From: Natronococcus sp. A-GB1
GTDB taxonomy: Archaea; Halobacteriota; Halobacteria; Halobacteriales; Natrialbaceae
Length of the DNA: 64,000 nucleotides
NCBI RefSeq assembly: GCF_029688845.1
Contig: NZ_JARUKW010000008.1
Coordinates: forward strand, 124,001 to 188,000
Direction of reading: 5' to 3'
In this document: positions 17,041 to 26,171 of the stretch, one piece after another
Numbering within the stretch: position 1 is the first letter of the stretch
Layout of the letters: each line of letters begins with the position of its first letter
The notes under the pieces: generated by a model
The model's database searches: none
Seen by the model: only the letters and a program-made list of their open reading frames with translations
Told to the model about the DNA's origin: nothing
Position numbers and translations under genes: made by a program

Positions 17041-18552
17041 ATGGCAGACACGTTCAGCGGAGAGCTACGGGAGGCCCACGCGGCCGCCCGAGAAGAGGTA
17101 CGCGAACTGAGCGACTGGAACGCGTGGATCGACGGCACCGCCGTCGCGGGCGACGGCTCGCTCGAGACGATCGATCCCGCGGTGAACGAACCGATCACGA
17201 CGGTCACACGGTGTGGGGCTTCCGACGTCGAGACCGCCGTCGAAACCGCCCAGCGAACGTTCGACGCTCGGTGGTCCGAGTCGACACCACGCGAGCGGTC
17301 CCGACTATTGTTCGAGTGGACCGATCGACTCCACGATCACGTCGAGGAACTCACGCTGATCGAGTGTCTCGACACGGGCAAGCCTCGCTCGCAGGCTCGC
17401 GGCGAGGTCGAGGGTGCGATCGATACGCTCGAGTACTACGCCTCGCTGTGTCGAGTCCAGGACGGCCGACAGATCGCGACCGACGACGATCTGCACCTGT
17501 ACACACGAACGGAGCCGTACGGCGTCGTCGGCCAGATCGTCCCGTGGAACTTCCCGATCTGGGCGGCCGCCTGGAAGCTCGGCCCCGCGCTCGCGACTGG
17601 AAACACCGTCGTCCTCAAGCCCTCGACGGACTGTCCGCTCTCGACGATCCGGATCGCTGAACTCTCCGCGGGTATTTTACCCGACGGCGTGCTCAACGTC
17701 GTCCCCGGCACGGGATCGACGGTCGGCGCTGCGATCACCGATCACGAGGACATCCGGAAGCTCTCCTTTACCGGAAGCGTCGGTGTCGGGACCGAGGTCA
17801 TGAAATCTGCCGCCGACACCCTGACGCCGGTGACCCTGGAACTTGGCGGCAAATCGCCGTTCCTGGTCTTTCCGGACGCCGATCTCGACATGGCAGTCGA
17901 AGCGGTCGCAAACGGGATCTTCTACAGCACGGGCGAGATCTGCGACGCTTTCTCCCGCGCGCTGGTCCACGAGGACGTCCACGCAGAGTTCGTCGACCGA
18001 TTCGTCGAGATGGCCGAGTCGTACGTCCTCGGCGACCCCCTCGACGAGGAGACGACGATGGGGCCGCTGACCTCGCAGGGACAGTACGAGACAGTCACCG
18101 ACTACGTCGAGCACGGCGTCGACGAGGGGGCGACGCTGCTGACCGGTGGCGGACCGCCGGATGACGAGACGCTTCGGGACGGCTGGTTCTTCGAGCCGAC
18201 CGTCTTCGGTGACGTCGACAACGACATGACGATCGCTCAGGAGGAGATCTTCGGCCCAGTCCAGACTCTCAACACGTTCTCGACCTACGAGGAAGCGATC
18301 GAACTCGCAAATGACACTCAGTTCGGACTGGCGGCCGGGATCGCCACCGAGCGAACCGACCTCGCCCACGGCGCTGCGGCCGATCTCGAGGCCGGAGTCG
18401 TCTACGTCAACGAGTACGGCCCGATCCTGCCGGAGGCGCCATACGGCGGGTTCAAGGCCTCTGGAATCGGGAAGGATCTCGGGACGGACGTCCTCGAGCA
18501 CTATCAGCGCACGAAATCGGTCTACGTCAACCTCGACGAACCGAGCTGCTGA
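17041..18552 (+). CDS. NAD(P)-dependent aldehyde dehydrogenase (betaine-aldehyde-dehydrogenase-like)
   Basis: This 503-residue member of the ALDH superfamily has the expected active-site residues: N170 in VPWNFP, K193 in VLKPS, the general base E267 in LELGGKSP, and the nucleophile C301 in STGEICDAFSR. It oxidises an aldehyde to its acid in the cytoplasm. It lies 103 bp after the iron alcohol dehydrogenase and before a BCCT-family carrier, so betaine aldehyde or a related amino-aldehyde is a reasonable guess; family resemblance alone does not settle substrate. ATG 17041 aligns with the domain start; upstream in-frame sequence overlaps the previous gene and is rejected. Confidence 0.9.
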   Translation: MADTFSGELREAHAAAREEVRELSDWNAWIDGTAVAGDGSLETIDPAVNEPITTVTRCGASDVETAVETAQRTFDARWSESTPRERSRLLFEWTDRLHDHVEELTLIECLDTGKPRSQARGEVEGAIDTLEYYASLCRVQDGRQIATDDDLHLYTRTEPYGVVGQIVPWNFPIWAAAWKLGPALATGNTVVLKPSTDCPLSTIRIAELSAGILPDGVLNVVPGTGSTVGAAITDHEDIRKLSFTGSVGVGTEVMKSAADTLTPVTLELGGKSPFLVFPDADLDMAVEAVANGIFYSTGEICDAFSRALVHEDVHAEFVDRFVEMAESYVLGDPLDEETTMGPLTSQGQYETVTDYVEHGVDEGATLLTGGGPPDDETLRDGWFFEPTVFGDVDNDMTIAQEEIFGPVQTLNTFSTYEEAIELANDTQFGLAAGIATERTDLAHGAAADLEAGVVYVNEYGPILPEAPYGGFKASGIGKDLGTDVLEHYQRTKSVYVNLDEPSC

Positions 18553-18716
18553 GGTCGGTGAGAGCATCCGGTTCGGAAGGCTTGGGACCGAACCGAATCT
18601 CCGTCGAAAAATATAAGTCATCGGTACCGCTCTATTTGATCCATAGTGCACGATACCATGGAACACATAGGAGCTCGTTCGTCGACAGAGACACCGATGT
18701 TCGCTCGTCCGCAACC

Positions 18717-20300
18717 ATGAACCCCTGGTACCTCTTCGGACTGGAGGACGCCAGGCGCGGAGAACGCGGGCTTTTCATTATCACTGCGGCGTCGCTTGCA
18801 GTACTGGGCGGTGTCGGATTGTGGAACCCACACGGCCTCAACGAAACGATGAACGCGGCTTTCGAGTGGGTGCTGAACTACTTCGGCTGGTGGTTCATGC
18901 TGCTCGGAGTCGTGTTGCTCGTCTTCTCGACGTTCATGGTGTTCTCGAAGTATGGTCACATTCGGATCGGCGGACAGGACGCCGAACCCGAGTTCGGACT
19001 GTTCTCGTGGCTTGCGATGGTCTTCACCGTCGGATACAGCGGGTCGATCATTATCTGGGGTGTCGGCGAACCCATCTCCATCGTCGCGGATCCGCCACCG
19101 GACCCGGGGCCGGTCGCGGGAGCGCCGATCGAGTCGCTGGCGCTGGCGTTCATGTACATCCACGAGGTCTTTCCCGGCCTCGCCATGTGGTATCCCCCGT
19201 TCGCGCTGGCGTTCGGACTGATCATCTACACGCGGGGTACCGACGAGTACAAGTTCAGCGCGATGCTCAAGGTGGTACTCGGCGAGGGCCACCGCGGGCT
19301 CTACTGGATCGTCGATCTGGCCGCACTGATCGCGATCGTCGGCGGCGTCGCCGCGGCGATCGGGTTCTCCGCGCAGGTGTTCTCGGCACTCCTCGGTTCA
19401 GTGTTCGGCCTCCCCGCAACGGCGTTTACCTACGGCCTGTTCGCGATCCTTGGGTTCGTCTTTTTGGCCGACGTCTGGCTTGGGCTCCATAAGGGGATCC
19501 AGAACGCCGCGCGGGCAACGATCGTCCTGATGCTCGTCTCGTTCGCGTTTCTGTTCGTCGTCGGGCCGACGCTGTTTATTCTCAACATCGGGCTCGATGC
19601 GGCCGGCGTCTGGCTCGACAACATGTTCCGGCTCTCGCTGTACACCGCGCCGACCGCCGACGGCAACTGGCCCCAGAGCTGGACCAGCTTCTGGTGGGCG
19701 TGGTGGGCCGCCTGGGGGCTGTTCGTCGGGAGCTTCGTGGCTCGCGTCTCGAAGGGTCGCACGATCCGAGAGACGTTCGTCAGTCTGGTGTTTATTCCGG
19801 CCGGGCTCCTCTGGATCCAGCACTCGATCATCGGTGGCTGGGTCCTCGCACCCGGCTACATCGAGCCCGTGACGGATGCGCTGAACAACGGTGGGATTCC
19901 AGCTGCGATCGCGACCGCCGTGACGATCACGCCGTACGGCGCGGTGGTGGGCGTACTGTTCATCCTCGTCATCGCGGGGTACGTGCTTACCTCGCTGGAC
20001 TCGGCAGTGTACATCCTCTCGTCGATCACCCTCGGCGACGAAACGCCCAACGCCCGCAACCGCGCGTGGTGGGGCGTGTTGCTCTCCTTCCTCGGCGTGA
20101 TGACGCTCGAGCTACCCGTCTTCGACGCGATGCAAGCGTTCCCGACGGTCCTCGCGCTCCCGTTTACGCTGTTTTTGGTCGCACTCGCGTACGCGAGTTA
20201 CGTCGCCGCGAAGGAGTACTATTACGGCGTGTTGGACCACGAACGCGGGGACACCTTCATCACGAACTACGATTCGGAGGCGTCGGACGATGATAACTGA
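18717..20300 (+). CDS. BCCT-family betaine/carnitine/choline transporter
   Basis: This 527-residue membrane carrier has twelve predicted helices. The BCCT signature is plain in TM8 and after: FWWAWWAAWGLFVGSFVARV then SKGRTIRET, which includes the Trp-rich substrate box. The YSGSIIIWGVGEP segment in TM3 also matches the family. It would import a quaternary-ammonium compound such as choline, betaine or carnitine, coupled to sodium or protons. The N- and C-terminal tails are short, without the long osmosensory extension of BetP, which favours a nutrient-uptake role. It ends the IclR/ADH/ALDH/BCCT cluster. The ATG at 18717 follows an AT-rich promoter-like patch (about 18608-18635), so it may also be transcribed separately. 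Confidence 0.9.
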   Translation: MNPWYLFGLEDARRGERGLFIITAASLAVLGGVGLWNPHGLNETMNAAFEWVLNYFGWWFMLLGVVLLVFSTFMVFSKYGHIRIGGQDAEPEFGLFSWLAMVFTVGYSGSIIIWGVGEPISIVADPPPDPGPVAGAPIESLALAFMYIHEVFPGLAMWYPPFALAFGLIIYTRGTDEYKFSAMLKVVLGEGHRGLYWIVDLAALIAIVGGVAAAIGFSAQVFSALLGSVFGLPATAFTYGLFAILGFVFLADVWLGLHKGIQNAARATIVLMLVSFAFLFVVGPTLFILNIGLDAAGVWLDNMFRLSLYTAPTADGNWPQSWTSFWWAWWAAWGLFVGSFVARVSKGRTIRETFVSLVFIPAGLLWIQHSIIGGWVLAPGYIEPVTDALNNGGIPAAIATAVTITPYGAVVGVLFILVIAGYVLTSLDSAVYILSSITLGDETPNARNRAWWGVLLSFLGVMTLELPVFDAMQAFPTVLALPFTLFLVALAYASYVAAKEYYYGVLDHERGDTFITNYDSEASDDDN

Positions 20301-20997
20301 GCGACCTCCGAAACCGGTTGTACACCCTCCGTACTCGTTGAACACCCCGGTGAACGGGCGGAAAACGGACGTTCCAGATCGGAACCTACCTAGTTTGAGA
20401 AGGTCTGTAACATCCCCCAGTAGTGTGATCAAAATACTATTCCAAAACAGATGTACGTACAAATGGGATATCCAAGCACTATATCTGTGAAGCGAAATCG
20501 ACTGCTACCCGGCATCTAGCACTCGCTAATGCGCTTCAGGCTGTACTCTTCTCCCTCAGCTAAATCCGAACCTCGAGGCCTCCTCTTCAACCCGTACAGA
20601 GACGTACTTGTGCATATATCGGATAGTAGTCCACGAGATGGATGATCAAATATATAACAATACTGCTCGCCAAAAGAATTCTACTTTGCATATGTGTTCG
20701 AGAAAATCAATAGCTGGTGACAGATTCTGCTTTCGCCGTCTCCGGGCCGGACTCGACGTCTCGAGGGGCGACAACACGACGGTCAGCGGCTTCGTCGGTG
20801 CCATCGAGCGCGTCACGTAGCGCGACTCGAGTACTCCAGCAAGGGCCGCCGATCCGGTCGCCGAGATGCGATCGAACCGACTGCGTCCTCGACGAGGGCG
20901 ATCCGCCGACCTACGCGCTATAGTCGACGAGCCGACACGTGCTCGGACGTACTCGTTCGGGTTACCCAGAGAATAATTACACCGCGGAGGCACGCGC
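20301..20997. other. 697-bp intergenic region, no supported gene
   Basis: The stretch is AT-rich at 20400-20720 and GC-rich afterwards. A minus-strand start near 20620 (MHKYVSVRVEEEA) looks like the beginning of a ribbon-helix-helix antitoxin but stops after 19 codons. A 68-codon plus-strand frame at 20717-20923 has no recognisable motif. I see only possible gene debris. Confidence 0.35.
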
Positions 20998-21441
20998 TCA
21001 GAGAGGGCCACCGATTACCGCGCCGGCGACCAGCAGCGCGGGGATCGTTGCCGTCGCCAGCGCCACGAGGTGCGGCGCGGGCGTCTCGTCGACGGCAGTC
21101 CGCGCGTTCGCCGCGGCCGCGGCCGTGAACGTCGCGCTGGCGGCGAGGAAGAGCACGATCGACCAGAAGATGCTCTCGTTGTACCGGGCGCGGACCGCCG
21201 GCCGATCGAGCGTGTAGTGGAACGCGAACAGGTCGGCCCACTGGGAGTTGTGGAACGCGTAGAGTTTGGTCTCGTACACCGGCGCGATATGATGAATATC
21301 GGGAAACAGCCCCCAGAGCCCGCCGACGGCGACGAGCCACAGCGGCAGCCACGCCGGAAGTCGGTACCGGAGCGCCAGCGGTGTGACGAGCAGGAGGACG
21401 AGCGCTGCGCCGACCAGAAAGTGGACGATTGCGGGAGCCAT
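20998..21441 (-). CDS. small integral membrane protein with FPDIHHIAP motif
   Basis: This 147-residue membrane protein has about four hydrophobic segments. Between the second and third lies the conserved-looking polar stretch GLFPDIHHIAPVY, with Asp and His that could bind metal, followed by ADLFAFHYTLDRP. The pattern recalls the membrane metal-hydrolase-like proteins (YdjM/DUF457 relatives), but the match is weak and I do not assign a family. It is transcribed divergently from the MFS gene at 21747. Confidence 0.65.
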   Translation of the reverse strand: MAPAIVHFLVGAALVLLLVTPLALRYRLPAWLPLWLVAVGGLWGLFPDIHHIAPVYETKLYAFHNSQWADLFAFHYTLDRPAVRARYNESIFWSIVLFLAASATFTAAAAANARTAVDETPAPHLVALATATIPALLVAGAVIGGPL

Positions 21442-21746
21442 TGGAACGGACCGGCGGGGACCCGGTCGAAAGATCGGATTCGACGGTCTCGAGCTTCAGT
21501 AACCGGTAGGTACACGGACTCGGACGAACGGCGGCCGACGAGTACTGACCGATTTCCGGCTCGACGCGTCGGGAGCGACGCCGAGAGGCGTTTCTCGAGC
21601 GCCGTACCGAGCGTCCCCTCGATCAGCGCGGGACTACCGGGACACCGGTGTCGGAACGGCCGACGCCGGTAATTCGGCGTTGCCTCGAGCCGGTCGAGAT
21701 TCAGCGGGCTTATGCGTTCGCCGGAGAAGTGATCGACGTCCCCATC

Positions 21747-22919
21747 ATGCGCTGGCGGTATCGAACGACGGTCCTCGCGCTCTGTCTGCTCGCCTTCTTC
21801 GTGACGTACTTCGCGCGGATGGCGATCAGTCCGGTAATCCCCTTTATCGCCGCGGACTTCGACGTCTCGAACACCCAGATCGGGTTCGCGCTCTCGGGAA
21901 TGTGGCTCGCCTACGGGCTCTCGCAGTTCCCCAGCGGCGTCCTCGGCGACCGATACGGCGAGAAGCCGGTGATCCTCGTCGCCGTCGGCGGCACGGCGCT
22001 GGCCAGCCTCCTGCTCGCGTTCGCGCCAGCGTTTCCGGCGTTCGTCCTGTTCGCCGTGATCCTCGGGCTGGTCGCGGGGCTGCATTACGCCGTCGCGACG
22101 ACGCTGCTGTCGCGGACGTACGACGAACTGGGCCGCGCGGTCGGCATCCACTCGATCGGCGGCCCGCTCGCGGGGCTGGTCGCCCCCGTCGCGGCGGCCT
22201 GGGTCGGCACCCGGTACGGCTGGCGCCCGGCCGTCGCGCTCGCGTTGCTCGTCGGCCTCCCCGTGTTCGCCCTCTTCGCCCTCCGAGTGCGCTCAACCGA
22301 GCCGCGCCGGCCCGACCAGCCGATGCGCGACCGGTTCGAGCTCGCGGCGCTTCGCGAGCTGGTGACGCGGCCGGCGATCGCTTTCACGCTCGGCATCGCT
22401 ATGCTCGGCACCTTCATCGTCCAGGGGCTGCTCACCTTCCTTCCGACCTTCCTGATCGACTACCACGCCTACTCCGCGACGCTGGCCGGCGTCGCCTTCT
22501 CGGCGTTTTTCGTCGTTCGAACCGTCGGCCAGTCGATCCTCGGCGAGTTCTCCGACCGGTACGGACGCGACCTCGCGATCGGCATCGCGATGCTCGCGGG
22601 GACCGTCGGCGTCCTCGGGATGGTCGTCGGCCCGGGGCTCGTCACGGTCGGGATCGCCGTGTTGCTGACGGGGCTCGGCTCGAGTTTCTTCGCCGCGCTC
22701 GACCCGCGCTTTCTCGATCAGTTCGGCGACACCGAACGCGGGGCGGGCTTCGGGCTCGTGCGTACGGTCTACACCGTCGTCGGCTCCGCCGGTTCGGTCG
22801 GCGTCGGCCTGCTTGCGGACCTGTTCGGCTGGGGCGTCTCCTTTCTCGTCCTCGCCGTCCTGTTCGCGCTGACGTTTGCCGCGCTCGCGGCGAACTGGGC
22901 GCTCGAGCTGGGCTACTGA
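21747..22919 (+). CDS. MFS transporter
   Basis: This 390-residue carrier has 12 predicted membrane helices. MFS motif A appears after TM2 as LGDRYGEKPV and in the second half as EFSDRYGRDLA, an almost perfect internal repeat typical of the superfamily. Substrate is unknown. The ATG at 21747 begins MRWRYRTTV just before TM1; an ATG 33 codons upstream adds an Arg-rich leader that does not look like protein and is rejected. Confidence 0.85.
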   Translation: MRWRYRTTVLALCLLAFFVTYFARMAISPVIPFIAADFDVSNTQIGFALSGMWLAYGLSQFPSGVLGDRYGEKPVILVAVGGTALASLLLAFAPAFPAFVLFAVILGLVAGLHYAVATTLLSRTYDELGRAVGIHSIGGPLAGLVAPVAAAWVGTRYGWRPAVALALLVGLPVFALFALRVRSTEPRRPDQPMRDRFELAALRELVTRPAIAFTLGIAMLGTFIVQGLLTFLPTFLIDYHAYSATLAGVAFSAFFVVRTVGQSILGEFSDRYGRDLAIGIAMLAGTVGVLGMVVGPGLVTVGIAVLLTGLGSSFFAALDPRFLDQFGDTERGAGFGLVRTVYTVVGSAGSVGVGLLADLFGWGVSFLVLAVLFALTFAALAANWALELGY

Positions 22920-23184
22920 GTTCGGACCGACCCGAGGCCGCTGCGGCTTCGACGTGGCTTGGGCTGCTCGGAGGCGCTGTGTCGACTCGAGCGCGACCTC
23001 TTCCGGGAGCTACGGGGGGGGTAGTGGCTGTATTGAGCTGACTGAACTCACTGCTTTCGTACGCCCGTCGCCAGCGTTTCAGCACCGCTCGAGACACGAA
23101 CTGTGATTCCTCGACCTCGATAGATGACGGAGTAGTAGTCTCGAAGTCAGCGTCGGATGGGTACCCGACGATTGTGACGATAAC

Positions 23185-23280
23185 ATGGGTTACGCCCAGG
23201 CGATCCGCATCGATCCCGAGACGGGATACCTCGAGGGCGGCGCCGACCCCTGCGGCGACGGCTCCGCACAGGGGTTCTGA
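23185..23280 (+). pseudogene. remnant of gamma-glutamyltransferase C-terminus
   Basis: The 31-codon frame MGYAQAIRIDPETGYLEGGA plus DPCGDGSAQGF matches the closing residues of gamma-glutamyltransferases, where a GGADPRGDG signature is characteristic. Nothing upstream in this or other frames restores the rest of the enzyme, so this is a deleted gene's tail. The rest of the 22920-23306 gap holds a second relic-like minus-strand frame around 23030-23170 (with DFETTTPSSIEVEE) that I cannot name. Confidence 0.6.
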
Positions 23281-23306
23281 GACCGTCCGACCGCGAGATG
23301 GGCGTG

Positions 23307-23756
23307 CTACCCGTTCGTTTGGGGCCCCTGCCCGCCCGGGGGTTCGAGGCGTAGCGATTCGCCGTGCCACTCGATCTCGAGCTTTCCGCGTGAGAGGTAC
23401 GGTGAGAGGGAGTCTGCCGACAGCAGTCCACAGTACCTTCCGTCGTTGACGACGGGAAGGTGTCTGACGCCCGCGGCCTGCATCGTCTCCGTCGCCGCTT
23501 TCAGCGTCGCCGTCGGTTCGATCGTCGTCACCGGCGTCGACATGATCTCGCCGACGGTCGGCTGTTCGGCCGTTTCCGCGACCATCGCGACGATATCTGA
23601 TTCGGTGACGATACCGGTGACGACATCGTCGAGACAGACTACAAGAGCCGGAACCGCAGGACGGCGAAGGTGCTGTGCCGCCTCCGCCGCAGCCAGATCG
23701 GGCGACACGGTCGGCGGGGCCTGCACCCCGAGGCTGTTGACTGTCATCTCGATCAT
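23307..23756 (-). CDS. tandem CBS-domain protein
   Basis: This 149-residue cytoplasmic protein consists of two CBS motifs, the adenosine-nucleotide-sensing modules. The first runs about residues 8-62 (VVTGIVTESDIVAMV), the second about 68-123 (EIMSTPVTTIEPTAT, HLPVVNDGRYCGLLSADSL). It ends in a short non-conserved tail. Stand-alone CBS pairs usually bind AMP, ATP or SAM and act on partner enzymes or channels. No partner is obvious here. Confidence 0.85.
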   Translation of the reverse strand: MIEMTVNSLGVQAPPTVSPDLAAAEAAQHLRRPAVPALVVCLDDVVTGIVTESDIVAMVAETAEQPTVGEIMSTPVTTIEPTATLKAATETMQAAGVRHLPVVNDGRYCGLLSADSLSPYLSRGKLEIEWHGESLRLEPPGGQGPQTNG

Positions 23757-24090
23757 AACTGGCTAGAGTTAGCATACATCAGTACATAGCATTACTGGAC
23801 ATATGGGGCCAATATGCTAGAATTGCTAGTAGTATTAACCCACTATTCGGCCGATTTGTGTGACTGTGAACAGCCTACATTCAGTGGGCGACCAGCGACA
23901 CCTCGCTTGCCGATCGTGCGCGGCCGCGACTGCCCGGACGAATAGCCGTCTGAGAACCTGTCCCGCACGGTGACGTCGGTACCTCCCTCGAGACTAGCGA
24001 TCACGGAAGCTCGAGGCCCAGCCCGGTGTGTGTTCGAACGCGGACATCGTCGACGGGTCGAAACGCCCCACGACGCGGATTCGGCGGCAC
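23757..24090. other. intergenic region
   Basis: The left 80 bp is AT-rich, with repeated gctag/tagca words (23763-23840), and probably holds the minus-strand promoter of the CBS gene. The right part is GC-rich without a supported gene. Confidence 0.35.
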
Positions 24091-24447
24091 CTACCGGCTC
24101 CGATAGGGGTATCCCAGGGAGTCGTCCGGCGGCCAGCACTCGAGTTCCTCGGAGAGCCCGAACACCTGGTCGGTGCGCTCCCCGTCCGCCAGTGAGACCG
24201 ACTCCTCCCAGTTCGAATCGATGATACCCTCCTCGGCAAGTTTCGGCAGGTGCGTGTGTCGGAGTCGATATCGGGCGTGTTCGATCTCCCGACCGTCGAG
24301 GTTCTCTGGCGGTATCTGGTGTCGGCGGGCAGCCACGCTCCGTGAGAGACCCTCGAGTGTCACCGTTTGGTCCCGTTCGACCAGTTCGTGCAGGACGAGC
24401 TGGCGGTCGGCGCTGGCGAGCACCGCGAGTGCCTCCGTCCGGTTCAT
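24091..24447 (-). CDS. haloarchaeal winged-helix protein (DUF7344-like)
   Basis: This 118-residue protein opens MNRTEALAVLASADRQLVLH, the usual start of small haloarchaeal winged-helix regulators. A conserved middle follows: IEHARYRLRHTHLPKLAEEG then IIDSN. The fold would bind DNA; its targets are unknown. The frame extends further upstream, but that extension runs through the hairpin end of the adjacent transposon, so ATG 24447 is chosen. The IS1341-type element begins about 120 bp upstream of its start and may affect its promoter. Confidence 0.75.
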   Translation of the reverse strand: MNRTEALAVLASADRQLVLHELVERDQTVTLEGLSRSVAARRHQIPPENLDGREIEHARYRLRHTHLPKLAEEGIIDSNWEESVSLADGERTDQVFGLSEELECWPPDDSLGYPYRSR

Positions 24448-24570
24448 CTCTGAGAAGAGTTCCGGGATCGGGTGCAAAAACGGCTCGGTCAAATCACGTT
24501 GGGAGCGCTCGAGACAGCAGCCTGGAACTCGCCCGTCGGCTCTCGAGGACGGTTGCAACAATGACATCCT

Positions 24571-24590
24571 CCCCGGCGTGAACGCCGGGG
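24571..24590. repeat. right-end hairpin of IS1341-type element
   Basis: A perfect 9-bp stem (CCCCGGCGT / ACGCCGGGG) with a 2-base loop lies about 60 bp beyond the tnpB stop. In this family the 3-prime end of tnpB and the right end encode the guide (omega) RNA, so the hairpin could be both the transposition end and part of that RNA. Confidence 0.7.
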
Positions 24591-24652
24591 TTTCCTCGCG
24601 CTGGGAGTCTCGACTACGCCGAGTTGGTTCGAGAGAGCAAGCTCTCTTGTCA

Positions 24653-25951
24653 TCACGAGACGACTTCGTCGTCTCGAACGACCACGGAGGCAACTTGCGG
24701 GTTCGTGTGCTCCTCGTTGGGACGGGGAGAGCGTGGTGACTCCAACCAGTCGTGGCTGTCCCACTTGAGGCACACGGGCCGTTCCATCGGCCTTGCTACC
24801 GTTTCGTGCCGTCTCAGGAACGTCTCACTTGCCGCGAGGTCCGCGTGGCCCTCGAAGCCGCAGTGACAGGTCAGCGTGTCCTGATGCCGCGTCGTGTCCT
24901 CGGTCGAACCGCAGTTCGGACACGTCTGCGAGGTCCACGCTTCCGTTCGCACTTCGACGGTGATACCGAACTCCTCGGCGGTATCGGCGAGCCGCCCAAC
25001 GAACCGCCGGAAGGTCCAGAAGTTGTGCAGCTTGGCGTTCGTCCGAACCGACCAGTGCGTTTCGAGGATGTCCGTGAGGTCGCCGACATACACCGTCGAG
25101 ACACCTTCGTCGTACAGCCGTTCGATCAAGTCGCGTACAAGCGCGTCCATCGCATGGTTGCGCCGTCGCGTCCGGCGTCGGTACAGCGATTCGATTTGCT
25201 TCGAGCTGTACCGGCCGTCCTCGAGTTTCGACTGAAGTTCGGCAATCCGTTGCGTGGTTTCGCGGAACCGTTTGAACAGGTCACGCCCCTCGTACAGATA
25301 CTGCTCGCCGGTTGTGGTCGTACAGGCGACGATGTTGTTTGCGCCAATATCCAGAGCGGCGGTTTCGTCCGCCAGTGGTTGTGCCAGTCGAGAATTGCTG
25401 ATTGTGACTGGCTGAAAGGCCCTGAATGTCTCGCTCACGTCGTCGTAATATAGTTCCAACCGACCCTGCTTGTCGTACTCGTTCCAGTTGGGTTCACCCC
25501 GGACCTCGAGCCGGAGTCGTTCTCGATATCCAAGACCGTACTCCTTTTTCAGGTCTTGGCCGACAAGAATTTCGAGTCGGGAGTATTCGCCCCACTTGAC
25601 CGAGTACGAGGTGTTCCGGATGTACGTCCGAAGATCGCGGCCCTCGTCTTGGTTGCCCCAGAAGCCGGGCTTGCTGTTGGCTTCGCCCTTCTCTCGGAGT
25701 GCAAAGAACGAGCGCCACGCTTCGCGGTTCTTGCGTTCGATCTGTTGAACTGTCGAAGCACCGAGCGTACCGCCGTACCGACCGCGGTACTCGTCGATCT
25801 CCCAAACGTCGCCGTCTGGATCTTCGAAGTTGGTTCGGCGCTGGTAATTGATCTCGTTCCAGAGGGCGGCTGAAGCGTCCAAGAGTCGGCGAAGCAACTC
25901 CTCGTCTGCGTCGGACTTCGGAACTACTTCGAACTCGTTGGTTCGCTTCAT
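24653..25951 (-). CDS. tnpB: TnpB / IS605 OrfB-type protein with altered RuvC site
   Basis: TnpB is an RNA-guided DNA endonuclease carried by IS200/IS605 elements. This 432-residue copy is full length: an N-terminal WED/REC-like region, RuvC-I with D201 in ALDIGANN, a zinc ribbon with C344, C347, C362 and C364 (CPNC, CHC), and RuvC-III with D371 in GHADLAAS. In RuvC-II, where family members read IEDL, this protein reads VGDL (G290-D291), so the catalytic Glu appears to be Gly. It may therefore be nuclease-deficient, or use D291 in a shifted geometry. ATG 25951 (MKRTNEFEV) is preferred to the upstream GTG at 25963. Confidence 0.88.
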   Translation of the reverse strand: MKRTNEFEVVPKSDADEELLRRLLDASAALWNEINYQRRTNFEDPDGDVWEIDEYRGRYGGTLGASTVQQIERKNREAWRSFFALREKGEANSKPGFWGNQDEGRDLRTYIRNTSYSVKWGEYSRLEILVGQDLKKEYGLGYRERLRLEVRGEPNWNEYDKQGRLELYYDDVSETFRAFQPVTISNSRLAQPLADETAALDIGANNIVACTTTTGEQYLYEGRDLFKRFRETTQRIAELQSKLEDGRYSSKQIESLYRRRTRRRNHAMDALVRDLIERLYDEGVSTVYVGDLTDILETHWSVRTNAKLHNFWTFRRFVGRLADTAEEFGITVEVRTEAWTSQTCPNCGSTEDTTRHQDTLTCHCGFEGHADLAASETFLRRHETVARPMERPVCLKWDSHDWLESPRSPRPNEEHTNPQVASVVVRDDEVVS

Positions 25952-25992
25952 TCGCCGTAACACTCAACATGTCCTTACGTCTATTAAGTCTT

Positions 25993-26136
25993 ATGCGTCC
26001 AAACATAGACCTCTCCCACGCAACGCATGGTCGTGTGAAAGACTTTGCCGAAGAACGAGATATTACGCTCACCGAGGCATACGAACAACTCTTGAACGCT
26101 GGACTCGACGCCGTGGAGACTCCAGATAGGGAATAA
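25993..26136 (+). CDS. 47-residue ribbon-helix-helix protein carried by the element
   Basis: This short gene begins MRPNIDLSHATHGRVKDFAE and continues with ITLTEAYEQLLNAGLDA. It shows the short beta-strand plus two helices of CopG/Arc-type ribbon-helix-helix DNA-binding proteins, which dimerise and bind operators. It is divergent from tnpB, with only 41 bp between the two ATGs, and lies inside the left hairpin, so it travels with the element. A role in repressing tnpB from the shared promoter is a plausible inference. Confidence 0.75.
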   Translation: MRPNIDLSHATHGRVKDFAEERDITLTEAYEQLLNAGLDAVETPDRE

Positions 26137-26171
26137 CCGGTGCTTTGTGTAGCCGAGTGACGCGATTCACG

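Noticed and set aside
20560-20640. Short minus-strand start MHKYVSVRVEEEA, like a ribbon-helix-helix antitoxin
   Set aside because: It stops after 19 codons, and no continuation in other frames is convincing. It could be debris but cannot be supported as a gene.
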